A stretch of DNA of 64,000 nt from Microbulbifer rhizosphaerae (lineage in GTDB: Bacteria > Pseudomonadota > Gammaproteobacteria > Pseudomonadales > Cellvibrionaceae), in NCBI RefSeq assembly GCF_014191725.1, contig NZ_JACHWZ010000001.1, positions 310,001 through 374,000 of the forward strand, written 5' to 3'. Shown in pieces: positions 32,988 through 41,455 of the stretch; position 1 is the stretch's first letter; every line of letters begins with the position of its first letter. Both the position numbers and the translations under genes were made by a program. The notes below the pieces were generated by a model. The model did no database searches. It was not told the DNA's origin and worked only from the letters and a program-made list of their open reading frames with translations.

Positions 32988-33480
32988 CAGCGTTCCCCTC
33001 CTTGGCGGCGGCTCTTTTTATTTTGGCCGCGGCTTTCATTTTGGCCGCGGCGCTGATCGCGGACTTGATACGCGGATAGGTGCCGCAGCGACAGAGGTTG
33101 CCGGTCATGGCCTGGTCTATCTGTTTGTCGTCGGGGTTGGGGGTCTGTTGCAGCAGCGCGGCGGCGGACATCAGCTGGCCGCTCTGGCAGTAGCCGCACT
33201 GGGGCACGTTGTGTTCGATCCAGGCCAGTTGCAGCGGGTGGTCTCCGTATATGGAAAGCCCCTCGACGGTAGTGATCTGTTTGCCCTCGGCGAAGCTGAC
33301 CGGGGTCAGGCAGGCGCGCACCGGCTGGCCGTCCAGGTGTATGGTGCAGGCGCCGCAGAAGCCGCCACCGCAACCGAACTTGGTGCCGGTGAGCTTGAGC
33401 TCGTCCCTGAGTACCCAGAGCAGTGGCATATCCTCTTCCACTTCAACCTTATGGGCAGAGCCGTTGACTGTTATTTGCAT
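32980..33480 (-). CDS. (2Fe-2S) small subunit of molybdenum hydroxylase, IorA-like
   Basis: A 166-residue electron-transfer subunit. The plant-type [2Fe-2S] domain carries [21 protein letters not shown] at about residues 38-58. The second, helical [2Fe-2S] domain has [16 protein letters not shown] near 97 and CRCGTYPRI near 131. The C-terminus is an Ala/Lys-rich tail ([16 protein letters not shown]), longer than usual. No signal peptide, so it would be exported with the large subunit by its Tat signal. A large palindrome lies between its start and the upstream MobA-like gene. Confidence 0.9.
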   Translation of the reverse strand: MQITVNGSAHKVEVEEDMPLLWVLRDELKLTGTKFGCGGGFCGACTIHLDGQPVRACLTPVSFAEGKQITTVEGLSIYGDHPLQLAWIEHNVPQCGYCQSGQLMSAAALLQQTPNPDDKQIDQAMTGNLCRCGTYPRIKSAISAAAKMKAAAKIKRAAAKEGNADA

Positions 33481-33540
33481 GGGCTTTCTCCGTAGTGTGG
33501 CCTGGATATTGTACCGATGGTCGCGCCCTCGCTTGATCTC

Positions 33541-33618
33541 TGCACGCTCAGTGCATTTTTGCGGCTAATACGTGCAATGAGCACGTATGTACGCCGCAAA
33601 AATGCACTGAGCGCACAG
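33541..33618. repeat. nested 76-base palindrome
   Basis: Outer perfect arms cgctcagtgcatttttgcggc (21 bases on the left) and their complement enclose a second perfect hairpin, atacgtgc/gcacgtat, around an AATGA loop. It sits between the MobA-like gene and the small-subunit gene. It differs from the A, B and C repeat families and no second copy was found in this window. Confidence 0.85.
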
Positions 33619-33630
33619 ATCCCGGCGCGA

Positions 33631-34215
33631 TCATCGCGACCCTCGGCACAATCTCCAGGCCTTCCAATCCTGTTGTGTGTCGATGTCGATGGCGCCGTTG
33701 GGTACCGGCACTTGGGTGATAGCGTACTGTTCCGAGCGCAGCAGGTCGCGCGCGCCGCGGTCGCTGTTCAACTTCGCCAGCTGCGGAAAATACTCCCTGG
33801 GAAAAACGGCCGGCACGCCCCTGCGATCGGCGTAGAAACTGCAAACGATGGCTTTATATTCTGTCCAGCACTCCAGCAGGCGCCGGATATCCGTGCTGTC
33901 GATCGCCACCTGGTCCGCCAGTAAAACCAGGGCTGCATCACAGCTCGCCGGCAGTTGCCGAATAGCGAAGGCGAGCGAAGCGCCCATGCCCGACTGCCAG
34001 TCGCGGTTTTCGCGCAGGTCCAGCTGCGGGTGGGCATCGACAAGTTGCCGGTGCCAGGCGCCGGTCACAATCAGCGGCGCCGAGAGACCCAGCGGCGCCA
34101 GTGTATCGACACAGTGTTGCAACAGTGTCTTGCCCCGGTGTTCCAATAGCAGCTTGCAGTGGCCGAAGCGGCTCGAGGCACCGGCGGCGAGAATAATCGG
34201 CTGGGGTCTTGCCAT
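33631..34215 (-). CDS. MobA-like nucleotidyltransferase for molybdenum cofactor
   Basis: A 194-residue NTP transferase of the MobA/MocA family. It begins with the nucleotide-binding LAAGASSRFGHCKLLL loop, and has LVLLADQVAI near residue 97, where metal is bound, and RGVPAVFPREYFPQL near 130. In hydroxylases of this class the cofactor is usually the cytosine dinucleotide form made by MocA, but GTP and CTP use cannot be told apart by eye. It follows the XdhC-family gene by two bases and precedes the structural genes, so it probably matures the IorAB-like enzyme. Confidence 0.85.
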   Translation of the reverse strand: MARPQPIILAAGASSRFGHCKLLLEHRGKTLLQHCVDTLAPLGLSAPLIVTGAWHRQLVDAHPQLDLRENRDWQSGMGASLAFAIRQLPASCDAALVLLADQVAIDSTDIRRLLECWTEYKAIVCSFYADRRGVPAVFPREYFPQLAKLNSDRGARDLLRSEQYAITQVPVPNGAIDIDTQQDWKAWRLCRGSR

Positions 34216-34217
34216 GG

Positions 34218-35261
34218 CTACGCCGGCGCGTCTGTTTTTATGGTTAATTTGGGGCCGGGGCTCAGCGTACGCCCATCGGCGCCGTGCAACACCGCGTGCA
34301 CCTCCGCGCAGGTTGCCAGTGCGATACTCTCCGGCAGTTCGCCGCCCAGGTTCAGGCCGATGGGGGCGCGCAACGGCACGGGCAGCGATGCGTTCAGCTG
34401 CTCCAGGGTCAGCCCGGCCAACTGCAGTACCCTGTCCCGGCGGCTAATTGGGCCTAGCAGGCCCAGGTATTTCAGCGGTTGCAAATACATTGCCCGCAGA
34501 GCCGCCGCATCCAGTTCGAGATTGTGATTCATCACGACGGCGGCATCGACCTGTTGTAAGTCCAGTTGAGTGGATAGCTCGTCGGGATGACAGTGGTAAC
34601 TGTTGCACCCGGGAAAATAGGCCGTTCGGCCATTGGCGGGGCGGGGATCGCACAGGCTCACCTGCCAGCCCTGGGTGAGAAACAGCTGTGCCATCGGGCG
34701 CGCGTCTGTGCCGGCTCCCATCAGCAGTATGTGCGGCAAGGGAGCGACCGGAGTCTGCAGCCAGTCGCCGTCGTCGAGGTGGAGCAATTCCGCTCTGGAT
34801 GTGAAATTGATTGCCCATGAAAAAGAAATTTGCGCCACAGTTTCACCGGCTGTGGGAATTTTTTGCCGGTAGTGGCAGGGCTGGCGCCGGAGCAGGTGAC
34901 TGTGCAATTGCTCAAGCTGCAGATACTGGTTTTCCGCGAACAGCGGCTGCAACAGAATATGCACTGTGCCGCCGCAGCCGATACCCAGTTGAAAAGACAG
35001 GTCGTCTTCGTCGCTGCCGTCGTAGCAGAGTGTTTTCGATAGGCCGGACCCGAGCACCCGCTGTGCGTGCCGCTGGATATCCGCTTCCAGGCAGCCGCCG
35101 CTGAGCAGGCCGTAGTGCCTGCCCAGGTCGTCGAACAGCATCATGGCGCCGGCCTTGCGGTAGCAAGGGCCGGAAGTTTTGTAGACGGTGCCCAGCACCC
35201 ATTTGCGGGTAGTTTTGTGGGGATGCCAGAGTTCGAGCAGTGTTTGGAGCTGGTTCGCCAT
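34218..35261 (-). CDS. XdhC-family maturation factor
   Basis: A 347-residue XdhC/CoxI protein. The ATG at 35261 gives MANQLQTLLELWHPH; the frame is open for 51 more codons upstream without coding character. The N-terminal domain has the TSGPCYRKAGAMML and LSGGCLEADI patterns (residues about 28-72), and the C-terminal Rossmann domain starts HILLMGAGTDARPMAQLF near residue 180. XdhC proteins bind molybdenum cofactor and help sulfurate and insert it into hydroxylases. It is the first gene of the minus-strand run that includes the MobA-like and hydroxylase genes. Confidence 0.88.
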   Translation of the reverse strand: MANQLQTLLELWHPHKTTRKWVLGTVYKTSGPCYRKAGAMMLFDDLGRHYGLLSGGCLEADIQRHAQRVLGSGLSKTLCYDGSDEDDLSFQLGIGCGGTVHILLQPLFAENQYLQLEQLHSHLLRRQPCHYRQKIPTAGETVAQISFSWAINFTSRAELLHLDDGDWLQTPVAPLPHILLMGAGTDARPMAQLFLTQGWQVSLCDPRPANGRTAYFPGCNSYHCHPDELSTQLDLQQVDAAVVMNHNLELDAAALRAMYLQPLKYLGLLGPISRRDRVLQLAGLTLEQLNASLPVPLRAPIGLNLGGELPESIALATCAEVHAVLHGADGRTLSPGPKLTIKTDAPA

Positions 35262-35566
35262 ACGGCTCGCTCTGTGGTTTTTATTTGGTGCGGGCAAAAT
35301 AGTATCGCAACAGGATAGGTGCTGCATGGCCGGCGGGGCGTTGCGCTGGAAAAATGCGATGGGGTGCCGGGTGCTTTGCGGAATGTGCCAGTAGTATCGG
35401 CTGTAGTGTGACAAGAGGCTGGTGTGAATGGCACTAAGTTAAGCCGTGAGCTTGATGCGAAGGGCCTGATGCCGGGAGGGGCTTTGCGGGGCTGTGACTC
35501 GGGCCATTCATGGCTCGGAGCGCCGAACCGCTCGCCCTTCGGGTGCCTTCGGCATCCAAAACGACA

Positions 35567-35645
35567 GTCCTGCCGTTTTGTTTGCGAGAGGGGCCTCGCG
35601 GACAAGCCTATAGGGACGTACTCACAGCGTGTCCCGTAAAGAACC
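35567..35645. repeat. dispersed repeat, family C (degenerate copy)
   Basis: The core tgcgagaggggcctcgcggacaagccta (35583-35610; only key bases given: tgcgagag, cctcgcggacaagccta) matches the complement of the sucB-lpdA copy with one difference. The flanking 'tagggacgtactcaca' also matches, with several changes. The terminal 15-base arms are degraded. Confidence 0.65.
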
Positions 35646-35744
35646 CCCGGCAGCGGGCCCCGTCCCTGATGTCTCTACTGCCTTCCCGCGCTCTGTTTGA
35701 AGGAAGGGGGCTATGTAGGCGGAGGTTTAAGTTTTTAATGGTTG

Positions 35745-35858
35745 AAAAAGCATCTATAGATAAAGATAAACCTTTTTTATAGTTGAATTTGCAGCTATTT
35801 ATTTAATAGTCCTAAAAGCAACTTTTATGCTAAGATTCTGGTATCAGTAGATGCTTTT
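35745..35858 (+). promoter_or_regulatory. candidate hipBA operator/promoter region
   Basis: An AT-rich region holds aaaagcatcta at 35746-35756 and its exact complement tagatgctttt at 35848-35858, the second ending nine bases before the hipB ATG. Separated inverted sites around a promoter fit HipB autoregulation by looping, but these do not match the E. coli TATCC-N8-GGATA operator. Confidence 0.35.
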
Positions 35859-35867
35859 AAGTCTTTT

Positions 35868-36209
35868 ATGAGTTTTCACGGCAAATCCGACCGCCAAATC
35901 CTGCAAACCCTGGGCGAGCGCCTGCGTGGGCACCGCCTGCGGCGGGATATCACCCAGGAGCAGCTGGCGGAGCGGGCCGGCCTCTCCGTATCCACCATCA
36001 AGGGGCTGGAGTCCGGTCGCGGGCGGCTGGACAGCCTGGTGGCGGTGCTGCGGGAACTCGGGCAGTTGGACGGGCTGGAGTCCTTCCTGCCGGACCCCGG
36101 TATCAGCCCGCTGCAACTGGCGGAGCGGCGGGGCAGGCCGAGACAGCGCGCCAGCGGTACTTCCCAGGTCGCACCGCGCGGTAAAAAGAAACCTGAATCG
36201 GATTGGTAA
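35868..36209 (+). CDS. hipB: HipB-like HTH antitoxin/regulator
   Basis: A 113-residue Xre-type DNA-binding protein. The helix-turn-helix spans about residues 12-65: LGERLRGHRLRRDITQEQLAERAG then LSVSTIKGLESGRG. The C-terminal 40 residues are a basic, Pro/Arg-rich tail (RRGRPRQRASG, PRGKKKPESDW), longer than in E. coli HipB. In hipBA loci this protein represses the operon and neutralises the HipA kinase. The gene is followed by hipA after four bases. The upstream AT-rich segment is likely to hold its own operator. Confidence 0.82.
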   Translation: MSFHGKSDRQILQTLGERLRGHRLRRDITQEQLAERAGLSVSTIKGLESGRGRLDSLVAVLRELGQLDGLESFLPDPGISPLQLAERRGRPRQRASGTSQVAPRGKKKPESDW

Positions 36210-36213
36210 ACCC

Positions 36214-37512
36214 ATGGTAGAGCGTATCGAAACGGCAACCGTCAAACTTTGGGGCGACCGGGCGGGCGCAGTTTCCTGGCACCCGAACGGCTACGGCGTA
36301 TTTGAGTACGACCCGGAGTTCGTGCAACGCGGGCTGGACCTGTCCCCTGTAGTGATGTCCATTTACAGCGGCAGCCGGCTGTTTTCCTTTCCCGGCCTGA
36401 GCAGGGAGACCTATCGCGGGCTGCCGGGCTTGCTGGCGGACTCCCTGCCGGACAAATTCGGCAACGCGATCATCGACGCTTGGCTGGCGCGGCAGGGCCG
36501 CACGCCGGGGGATTTCAGCCCCATCGAGCGGCTCTGCTACACCGGCCACCGCGGTATGGGAGCGCTGGAATTCGAGCCGGCGGTGGACGGCCGCTTTCGC
36601 GAGTCGGCGCCGGTGGAGATCGCCGAGCTGGTGAAGCTGGCCCAGTCCGTCACCCACCGGCAGGAGCACCTGGCCTCGCGCCTGGGCGCGGACGACAGCG
36701 GGAATGCCGGCGCCCTGGCGGATATCCTGCGCGTGGGCACCAGTGCCGGCGGCGCCCGGGCCAAGGCGGTGATCGCGATGAACGCCGCCGGCGATGTGCG
36801 TTCGGGGCAGGTGCCGGCACCGGCGGGCTACGACTACTGGCTGCTGAAATTCGACGGCGTGGACGATATCGAGCTGGGCGAATCCCAGGGTTTCGGCCGC
36901 ATCGAATACGCCTACTATCAAATGGCTCAGGCCGCCGGGGTTGGGATGATGGAATCCCGCCTGCTGGAGGAAAACGGCCGCGCCCACTTTATGACCCGGC
37001 GCTTTGACCGTGTGGATGGGGACAAGCTGCATATGCTCTCCCTGTGCGGTATCGCCCACCTGGACTTCAATCAGGCCGGCGCCCATTCCTACGAGCAGGC
37101 CTTTGCGGTCATGCGTGAACTGGGCCTGCCCAAGAGTGAAGCCATCCAGCAGTACCGGCGCCTGGTATTCAACGTGCTGGCGCGCAACCAGGACGACCAC
37201 ACCAAAAATATTGCTTTCCTGATGGACCGCGGAGGCGAGTGGTCCCTGTCCCCGGCCTTCGACCTCACCTACGCGCATAACCCCGGCGGCCGCTGGACCA
37301 ACCAGCACCAGATGAGCATCAACGGCAAGCGCGATCAGTTCACCCTGGAGGATCTGGTTGCAGTGGCTGAGTCCATCAGTATCAAGAAACCGCGGGACAT
37401 TATTGAGGAAGTCGCCGCCGCGGTGGCGCGTTGGCCGGAATTTGCCGAAAGAGCTGGGGTGAAGGAAAGTTTTGTCCGACAAATTGCCGAAAACCACCGT
37501 CAGCTACTGTAA
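36214..37512 (+). CDS. hipA: HipA-type serine/threonine kinase toxin
   Basis: A 432-residue HipA-family kinase. The N-terminal HipA domain has GLPGLLADSLPDKFGN near residues 68-83. The kinase domain carries SAGGARAKAVI, the phosphate-binding segment near 180, then HFMTRRFDR near 263, the catalytic ARNQDDHTKNIAFLM block near 327 and the metal-binding LSPAFDLTY near 350. E. coli HipA phosphorylates glutamyl-tRNA synthetase and causes growth arrest; the target here is not known. Start codon ATG at 36214, four bases after hipB. Length is close to that of E. coli HipA (440 aa), so it looks intact. Confidence 0.9.
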   Translation: MVERIETATVKLWGDRAGAVSWHPNGYGVFEYDPEFVQRGLDLSPVVMSIYSGSRLFSFPGLSRETYRGLPGLLADSLPDKFGNAIIDAWLARQGRTPGDFSPIERLCYTGHRGMGALEFEPAVDGRFRESAPVEIAELVKLAQSVTHRQEHLASRLGADDSGNAGALADILRVGTSAGGARAKAVIAMNAAGDVRSGQVPAPAGYDYWLLKFDGVDDIELGESQGFGRIEYAYYQMAQAAGVGMMESRLLEENGRAHFMTRRFDRVDGDKLHMLSLCGIAHLDFNQAGAHSYEQAFAVMRELGLPKSEAIQQYRRLVFNVLARNQDDHTKNIAFLMDRGGEWSLSPAFDLTYAHNPGGRWTNQHQMSINGKRDQFTLEDLVAVAESISIKKPRDIIEEVAAAVARWPEFAERAGVKESFVRQIAENHRQLL

Positions 37513-37751
37513 TCCCCGGGAGCGCGGAACTGTTTATTGGCGTTGAAGGCTCCAGTTATTGGGCTGAAGGCTCCAGCTCCGCCCGCGGGCCACAGGCTCG
37601 CATGTTCCTCTCTCCGATCCCATGGCGTCTATCGGCTCGGATGCCTACCGCTGTCCCCGGCGCTGCCCTACACTGACTTTCACAATTACCTTTGACGACG
37701 GCGCCGACTCTGGCGCCAGGCTCCATGCAGATCCGTAAAACGGGATTCGAT

Positions 37752-38630
37752 ATGACCACAATAACGCTGAACAATGGTGTCGAAATTCCACAATTGGGTT
37801 TCGGCACCGCCGCCATCGACGAATGGCAGGAGGACAACAGCTACGTCACCGACACCATCCTCAAGGCGATGTCCATCGGCTATCGACACTTTGATACCGC
37901 CGCCGTCTACGGCAACGAGCGCGCCCTCGGCCGGGCCATCAGGGATTCCGGACTTCCGCGCCAGGAGCTGTTTATTACCAGCAAGGTGTGGGACACGGAG
38001 CAGGGCCGCGGTACGGCGGCCGCCTTCGAGCGCAGCCTGGAGCGGCTGCAGCTGGATTACCTGGACCTGTACCTGATCCACTGGCCGGTGCCGCCCTATA
38101 CCCGGGAAACCTGGGAGGCGATGGAGGAACTGTACGACGAGAAGAAAGTGCGGGCACTCGGCCTGTCGAATTTCCGCAAGTCCGATATCGAGCAGATCGC
38201 CACTTTCGCCCGCGTCAGGCCCACCTGTAACCAGATAGAGCTGCACCCCTATCTCACCCAGCGGGAAATGGTGGACTACTGCCAGTTCCACAAGCTCGCC
38301 GTTGTCTGCTGGTCCCCGCTGGGCTCCGGCAGCTGGAGCGGCGTGCCGGCCACGGAAAAACCCATCGTGGACCCGGTGATTATCCAAATGGCACAGAAGC
38401 ACGGCGTGACCGCGGGGCAGATTATTCTCAAGTGGAATATCCAACAGCACCGCATCGCAATCCCAAAAGCGGAAAGCCTGGATCACATCCGGAAAAATTT
38501 TCTCCTCTACGACTTCGAGCTGAGCGAAGAGGAAATTAAGGCGATCGACAGTCTCAACCGCTACCACCGCTTCGGCGCCGATCCGGATGTCGCCCACGAG
38601 ATCAACAAAAAAGTACCGGTACCAGACTGA
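37752..38630 (+). CDS. aldo/keto reductase
   Basis: A 292-residue NADPH-dependent oxidoreductase of the AKR superfamily. The catalytic tetrad is visible: Asp and Tyr in HFDTAAVYGNE (about residues 44-54), Lys in ITSKVWD near 77 and His in LYLIHWP near 105. LGLSNF and the IPKAES coenzyme segment are present. The ATG at 37752 gives the usual MTTITLNNGVEIPQLGFGT start; an in-frame TTG 60 bases earlier is less likely. It most resembles the 2,5-diketo-gluconate reductase-like group. It is followed by the carbonic anhydrase gene 100 bases later. Physiological substrate unknown. Confidence 0.9.
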   Translation: MTTITLNNGVEIPQLGFGTAAIDEWQEDNSYVTDTILKAMSIGYRHFDTAAVYGNERALGRAIRDSGLPRQELFITSKVWDTEQGRGTAAAFERSLERLQLDYLDLYLIHWPVPPYTRETWEAMEELYDEKKVRALGLSNFRKSDIEQIATFARVRPTCNQIELHPYLTQREMVDYCQFHKLAVVCWSPLGSGSWSGVPATEKPIVDPVIIQMAQKHGVTAGQIILKWNIQQHRIAIPKAESLDHIRKNFLLYDFELSEEEIKAIDSLNRYHRFGADPDVAHEINKKVPVPD

Positions 38631-38730
38631 CCCCCGGGACCGCGGAGATCCAGCTCCGCATACCCTTCGTGAACCGAACCCAAATATCCGGACTAGACTT
38701 GGTTTGCCATATGATCTTTGGAGGCAGACT

Positions 38731-39489
38731 ATGCACAACAAAACCGATTGGGCAGGGAGCGGCGATTGGTCCCGGATCAGCCGCAGAGGCTTGCTAAAGG
38801 GCACCTTTGGCGCGGGCGCACTGGGACTGGCGGTCGGCGGGCTGGCTTCCTTTCCCGGGATCACCTATGCCGCGGCACTGACCAAGGAAGAACGCGACAG
38901 GATGACGCCGGACCAAGTGCTGGAACTCCTGATGAAGGGCAACAAGCGGTTTCGCGAAGGAAAAATGCTCCAGCACGACTACCTGGCCCAGAAAAGGGCA
39001 AGCGCTGCCGGGCAGTATCCGGCGGCGGCCATCCTGAGTTGTATGGACTCGCGGACTCCGGCGGAAATTATCCTGGACGCGGGACTGGGGGAAACCTTCA
39101 ACGCCCGCATCGCGGGCAATATTTGCACCGACGATATTGTCGGCAGCCTGGAATTCGGCTGCGCCCTGGCGGGGGCAAAGCTGATCCTAGTCATGGGTCA
39201 CACCGCCTGCGGCGCGATTCGGGGCGCGATCGACAATGTGGAACTCGGACATCTCACCGGCCTACTGGAAGTCATCAAGCCCGCCGTAGAATCTACCAGA
39301 TATGACGGCGAGCGCAGTGGTAAAAATGCCGGATTCGTAGATGCGGTGGCGGCCACCAATGCCCGGCTCGCCGTGGATGAAATCCGGCGCAAAAGCCGGC
39401 TGTTAGCGGATCTGGAAAAAGAGGGCAAGATAAAAATAGTCGGTAGTATGTATCACCTGACCGGGGGCAGAATCGAGCTTGTTACCTGA
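38731..39489 (+). CDS. beta-carbonic anhydrase with Tat signal
   Basis: A 252-residue beta-class carbonic anhydrase that interconverts CO2 and bicarbonate. The N-terminus is a twin-arginine signal: ISRRGLLKGTFGAGALGLAVGG (residues about 15-38), and a cleavage-like AYAA follows, so the mature enzyme should act in the periplasm. Zinc ligands and the active-site pair are visible in SCMDSRTPAEI (Cys, Asp, Arg) and GHTACGAIRG (His, Cys). Start at the ATG 38731 with an upstream GGAGG. Export distinguishes it from the common cytoplasmic enzyme. Confidence 0.88.
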   Translation: MHNKTDWAGSGDWSRISRRGLLKGTFGAGALGLAVGGLASFPGITYAAALTKEERDRMTPDQVLELLMKGNKRFREGKMLQHDYLAQKRASAAGQYPAAAILSCMDSRTPAEIILDAGLGETFNARIAGNICTDDIVGSLEFGCALAGAKLILVMGHTACGAIRGAIDNVELGHLTGLLEVIKPAVESTRYDGERSGKNAGFVDAVAATNARLAVDEIRRKSRLLADLEKEGKIKIVGSMYHLTGGRIELVT

Positions 39490-39552
39490 GGGCCGTCCGG
39501 ATTGGCCCGGAGTAAATCTTCACAACGCAGTCGCCTGTAACTTTTCGTGGAA

Positions 39553-40134
39553 TCAGGTCAGGGCGTTTGCCACAGGTTCAGCCCTCAGTTCCTCGGGTTT
39601 TTGACGTATCTGCTGTACCAGCGACGGTTCGAGTTGGGCCTTTTTCTGCTGTACCTGCAATGCGCGGCGATAGACCTGGTCGGCGACGATATATTCCTCG
39701 GCGCGCTGATTGATATTGCTATATCGCTCGTTTAGCTCCTCGATCTTGCGCGATAGATGGTTCAGATCGAGGATGCCGTCGAAGTAGAGGGCGATCAGTC
39801 GCTCGCACTCGCGGGCGATGGCCAGATACTCGTTGCCCATCTCGCGGTGACCTTCGTAGTTCTTCTTGAAATTGAAAAACGTCTGCACACCGCCGAGCAG
39901 GGCGGTGATCAGTGCCAGCCCGGCGCCGGTCCACTTGGTCCAGTCCGGCAGCTCGGCGTTGATCAACGAAAAAAACAGCGAGCCCAGGAACAGGTTGATC
40001 ACCACAATCGGCACACCGCAAAGCACATGCATATTGCGCCCCCTCATGGAGGCGCGAAAGTGGCTGTGTTTGCACAGGTGGGCGTTCCAGCGGAGTTTTT
40101 CCAGGACTTCTACGGTGTTGGGGATATTAGCCAT
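39553..40134 (-). CDS. SLATT-domain two-TM protein
   Basis: A 193-residue protein resembling the SLATT group (SMODS- and SLOG-associated two-TM effectors). A charged start (EKLRWNAHLCKHSHFRAS) is followed by two helices at about residues 37-58 and 68-90, then an amphipathic, Glu/Arg-rich helical tail (YLAIARECERLIALYFDG, LNHLSRKIEELNERYSNI). In SLATT loci the protein is a predicted pore-forming effector next to a nucleotide sensor. No cyclase, SLOG or reverse transcriptase gene is adjacent here, so it is a lone copy. The ATG at 40134 follows AAGGA. Confidence 0.65.
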   Translation of the reverse strand: MANIPNTVEVLEKLRWNAHLCKHSHFRASMRGRNMHVLCGVPIVVINLFLGSLFFSLINAELPDWTKWTGAGLALITALLGGVQTFFNFKKNYEGHREMGNEYLAIARECERLIALYFDGILDLNHLSRKIEELNERYSNINQRAEEYIVADQVYRRALQVQQKKAQLEPSLVQQIRQKPEELRAEPVANALT

Positions 40135-40444
40135 GAACGGACCGTTCCTTGTGGATATCATGTTGTCGGGAGCTGCGTTGTGCCTGTTGGCGATGGGATT
40201 CTCAGGGTGCCGGCATTGAAGGTCAAATAGAATCACCGATCCATTGTCACGCGGTGGTTATATTTTCGGCGGTGAGAGAGGTTTTGCCCTTCCCCTGGGA
40301 GGGGCTGGCAGAAGCTGTCGAATGGTGCCGGAGGCTGAATTGGCCGGGGCAACCAGGAGAGAGACCCGTTGCAGTCGCAGTGGTAAGCGGGGTGGCTATC
40401 GGCGTTTCTTCAACGGTCTCTCGCCTGAGTGTTTAGTCCGTCAT
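40135..40444. other. intergenic stretch between SLATT gene and lepB
   Basis: A 310-base region with no recognisable gene. A short palindrome, gaacggaccgttc (40136-40148), sits at the SLATT start and could be an operator; nothing else stands out. Confidence 0.4.
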
Positions 40445-41098
40445 TTACAGCAATTGCTGGAGAAAACGATCCCGCCTCGGGAGATAGTGGTTATCGTAAT
40501 CGAGGGATAGCACTACCTTGTGGGCCCGTCCGACTATCTCTTTTCTGGGGACAAGGCCGATTACACGGGAGTCGGCACTGTTGTCGCGATTGTCGCCCAG
40601 GGCGAGGTAATAGTCTTGCGGAACACGGACCGGGGAAAAGCTGGACATTGCCGAGCCGCGCTTGTGCAACCGCACCAAGTGCTCCACACCGAGCAGGTCT
40701 TCGCGAACCTCCCGGAAGAGGGGGGACTCGCTGGCGAGCGTATATGACAGGGGTTGGCCATTGATGATCAGCCTGTTGTTGCGCAGCTCCACCGCATCCC
40801 CGGGAATACCCACAACCCGCTTTACGAGCCGATTGCCGCTGGCTTCGGAATCGAATACCACGATATCGCCGTGTTCCGGCTCACCGAGCCGCGCCAGCGA
40901 GATATGGGTGAAGGGAACTCGGATATCGTAGGCCATTTTATCGACAAGGATATAATCGCCTTCCAGTATGGTGGGCTTCATGGAACCGGTGGGTACATGG
41001 TTCCAGTCGGCGCAGGCACTGCGAAAAAGCAACATCAGTGTCAGGAATAGCAGGATAGAGCGATTCTCCCTGAGTACCCGTGCAAGGCCCTGTCTCAT
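40445..41098 (-). CDS. lepB: signal peptidase I, canonical
   Basis: A 217-residue type I signal peptidase with one N-terminal transmembrane helix (residues about 14-30) and a periplasmic catalytic domain. The catalytic Ser is Ser39 in PTGSMKPT, and the general-base Lys is Lys93 in VKRVVGIPGD. Box E, GDNRDNSADSR, is near residue 166. It is shorter than E. coli LepB (324 aa), which has two helices. The gene has no lepA or rnc neighbours, so it is probably an extra copy rather than the housekeeping gene, although only this window can be judged. Confidence 0.88.
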   Translation of the reverse strand: MRQGLARVLRENRSILLFLTLMLLFRSACADWNHVPTGSMKPTILEGDYILVDKMAYDIRVPFTHISLARLGEPEHGDIVVFDSEASGNRLVKRVVGIPGDAVELRNNRLIINGQPLSYTLASESPLFREVREDLLGVEHLVRLHKRGSAMSSFSPVRVPQDYYLALGDNRDNSADSRVIGLVPRKEIVGRAHKVVLSLDYDNHYLPRRDRFLQQLL

Positions 41099-41455
41099 GG
41101 TTAACTCCTTTTCAGTCAGATAGTTCGATAATGATGGAGTTAGGCAGAAAAAAGTTGAATGAGTTCATGAACTGCGCAGTTATGCCGCCGGTGGTCACGG
41201 TGTCGAATGCGATCGTCTAGGCAATGGGAATAGGCATATGCTGGCTATTGCTGATTTAGATCCGCCTGGGAGTCGAGAAGCACTTTTGTCGGTAGGGCAC
41301 GACAGTCGGAGTTTCGAGAATCCCAGCCTCTTCTCTCTAGAGAGAGGCTGGACTTCAGATTTGACTGCAGTGGCGGCCCTCTTGCCGTGAGTCATATACA
41401 GCGGGGCCAGACATAATCGGTTCCCTCTATTGCTGCCTGATCCTTCCAAATCTGG
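41099..41455. other. intergenic stretch with a 29-base hairpin
   Basis: No gene is seen. A hairpin with perfect arms ccagcctct/agaggctgg lies at 41323-41351, downstream of the minus-strand gene at 41456, where it may help terminate transcription. No T tract follows. Confidence 0.4.

Larger units (their letters stand above)
35262..35867. other. intergenic stretch between xdhC-like gene and hipB
   Basis: A 606-base stretch with two characters. About 35440-35660 is GC rich and carries the family C repeat. About 35700-35867 is strongly AT rich, unlike both flanks, and precedes hipB. No gene seen. Confidence 0.5.

Noticed and set aside
40445..41098. Conjugation-type TraF peptidase
   Set aside because: It has ordinary signal peptidase I boxes and no conjugation genes are nearby.
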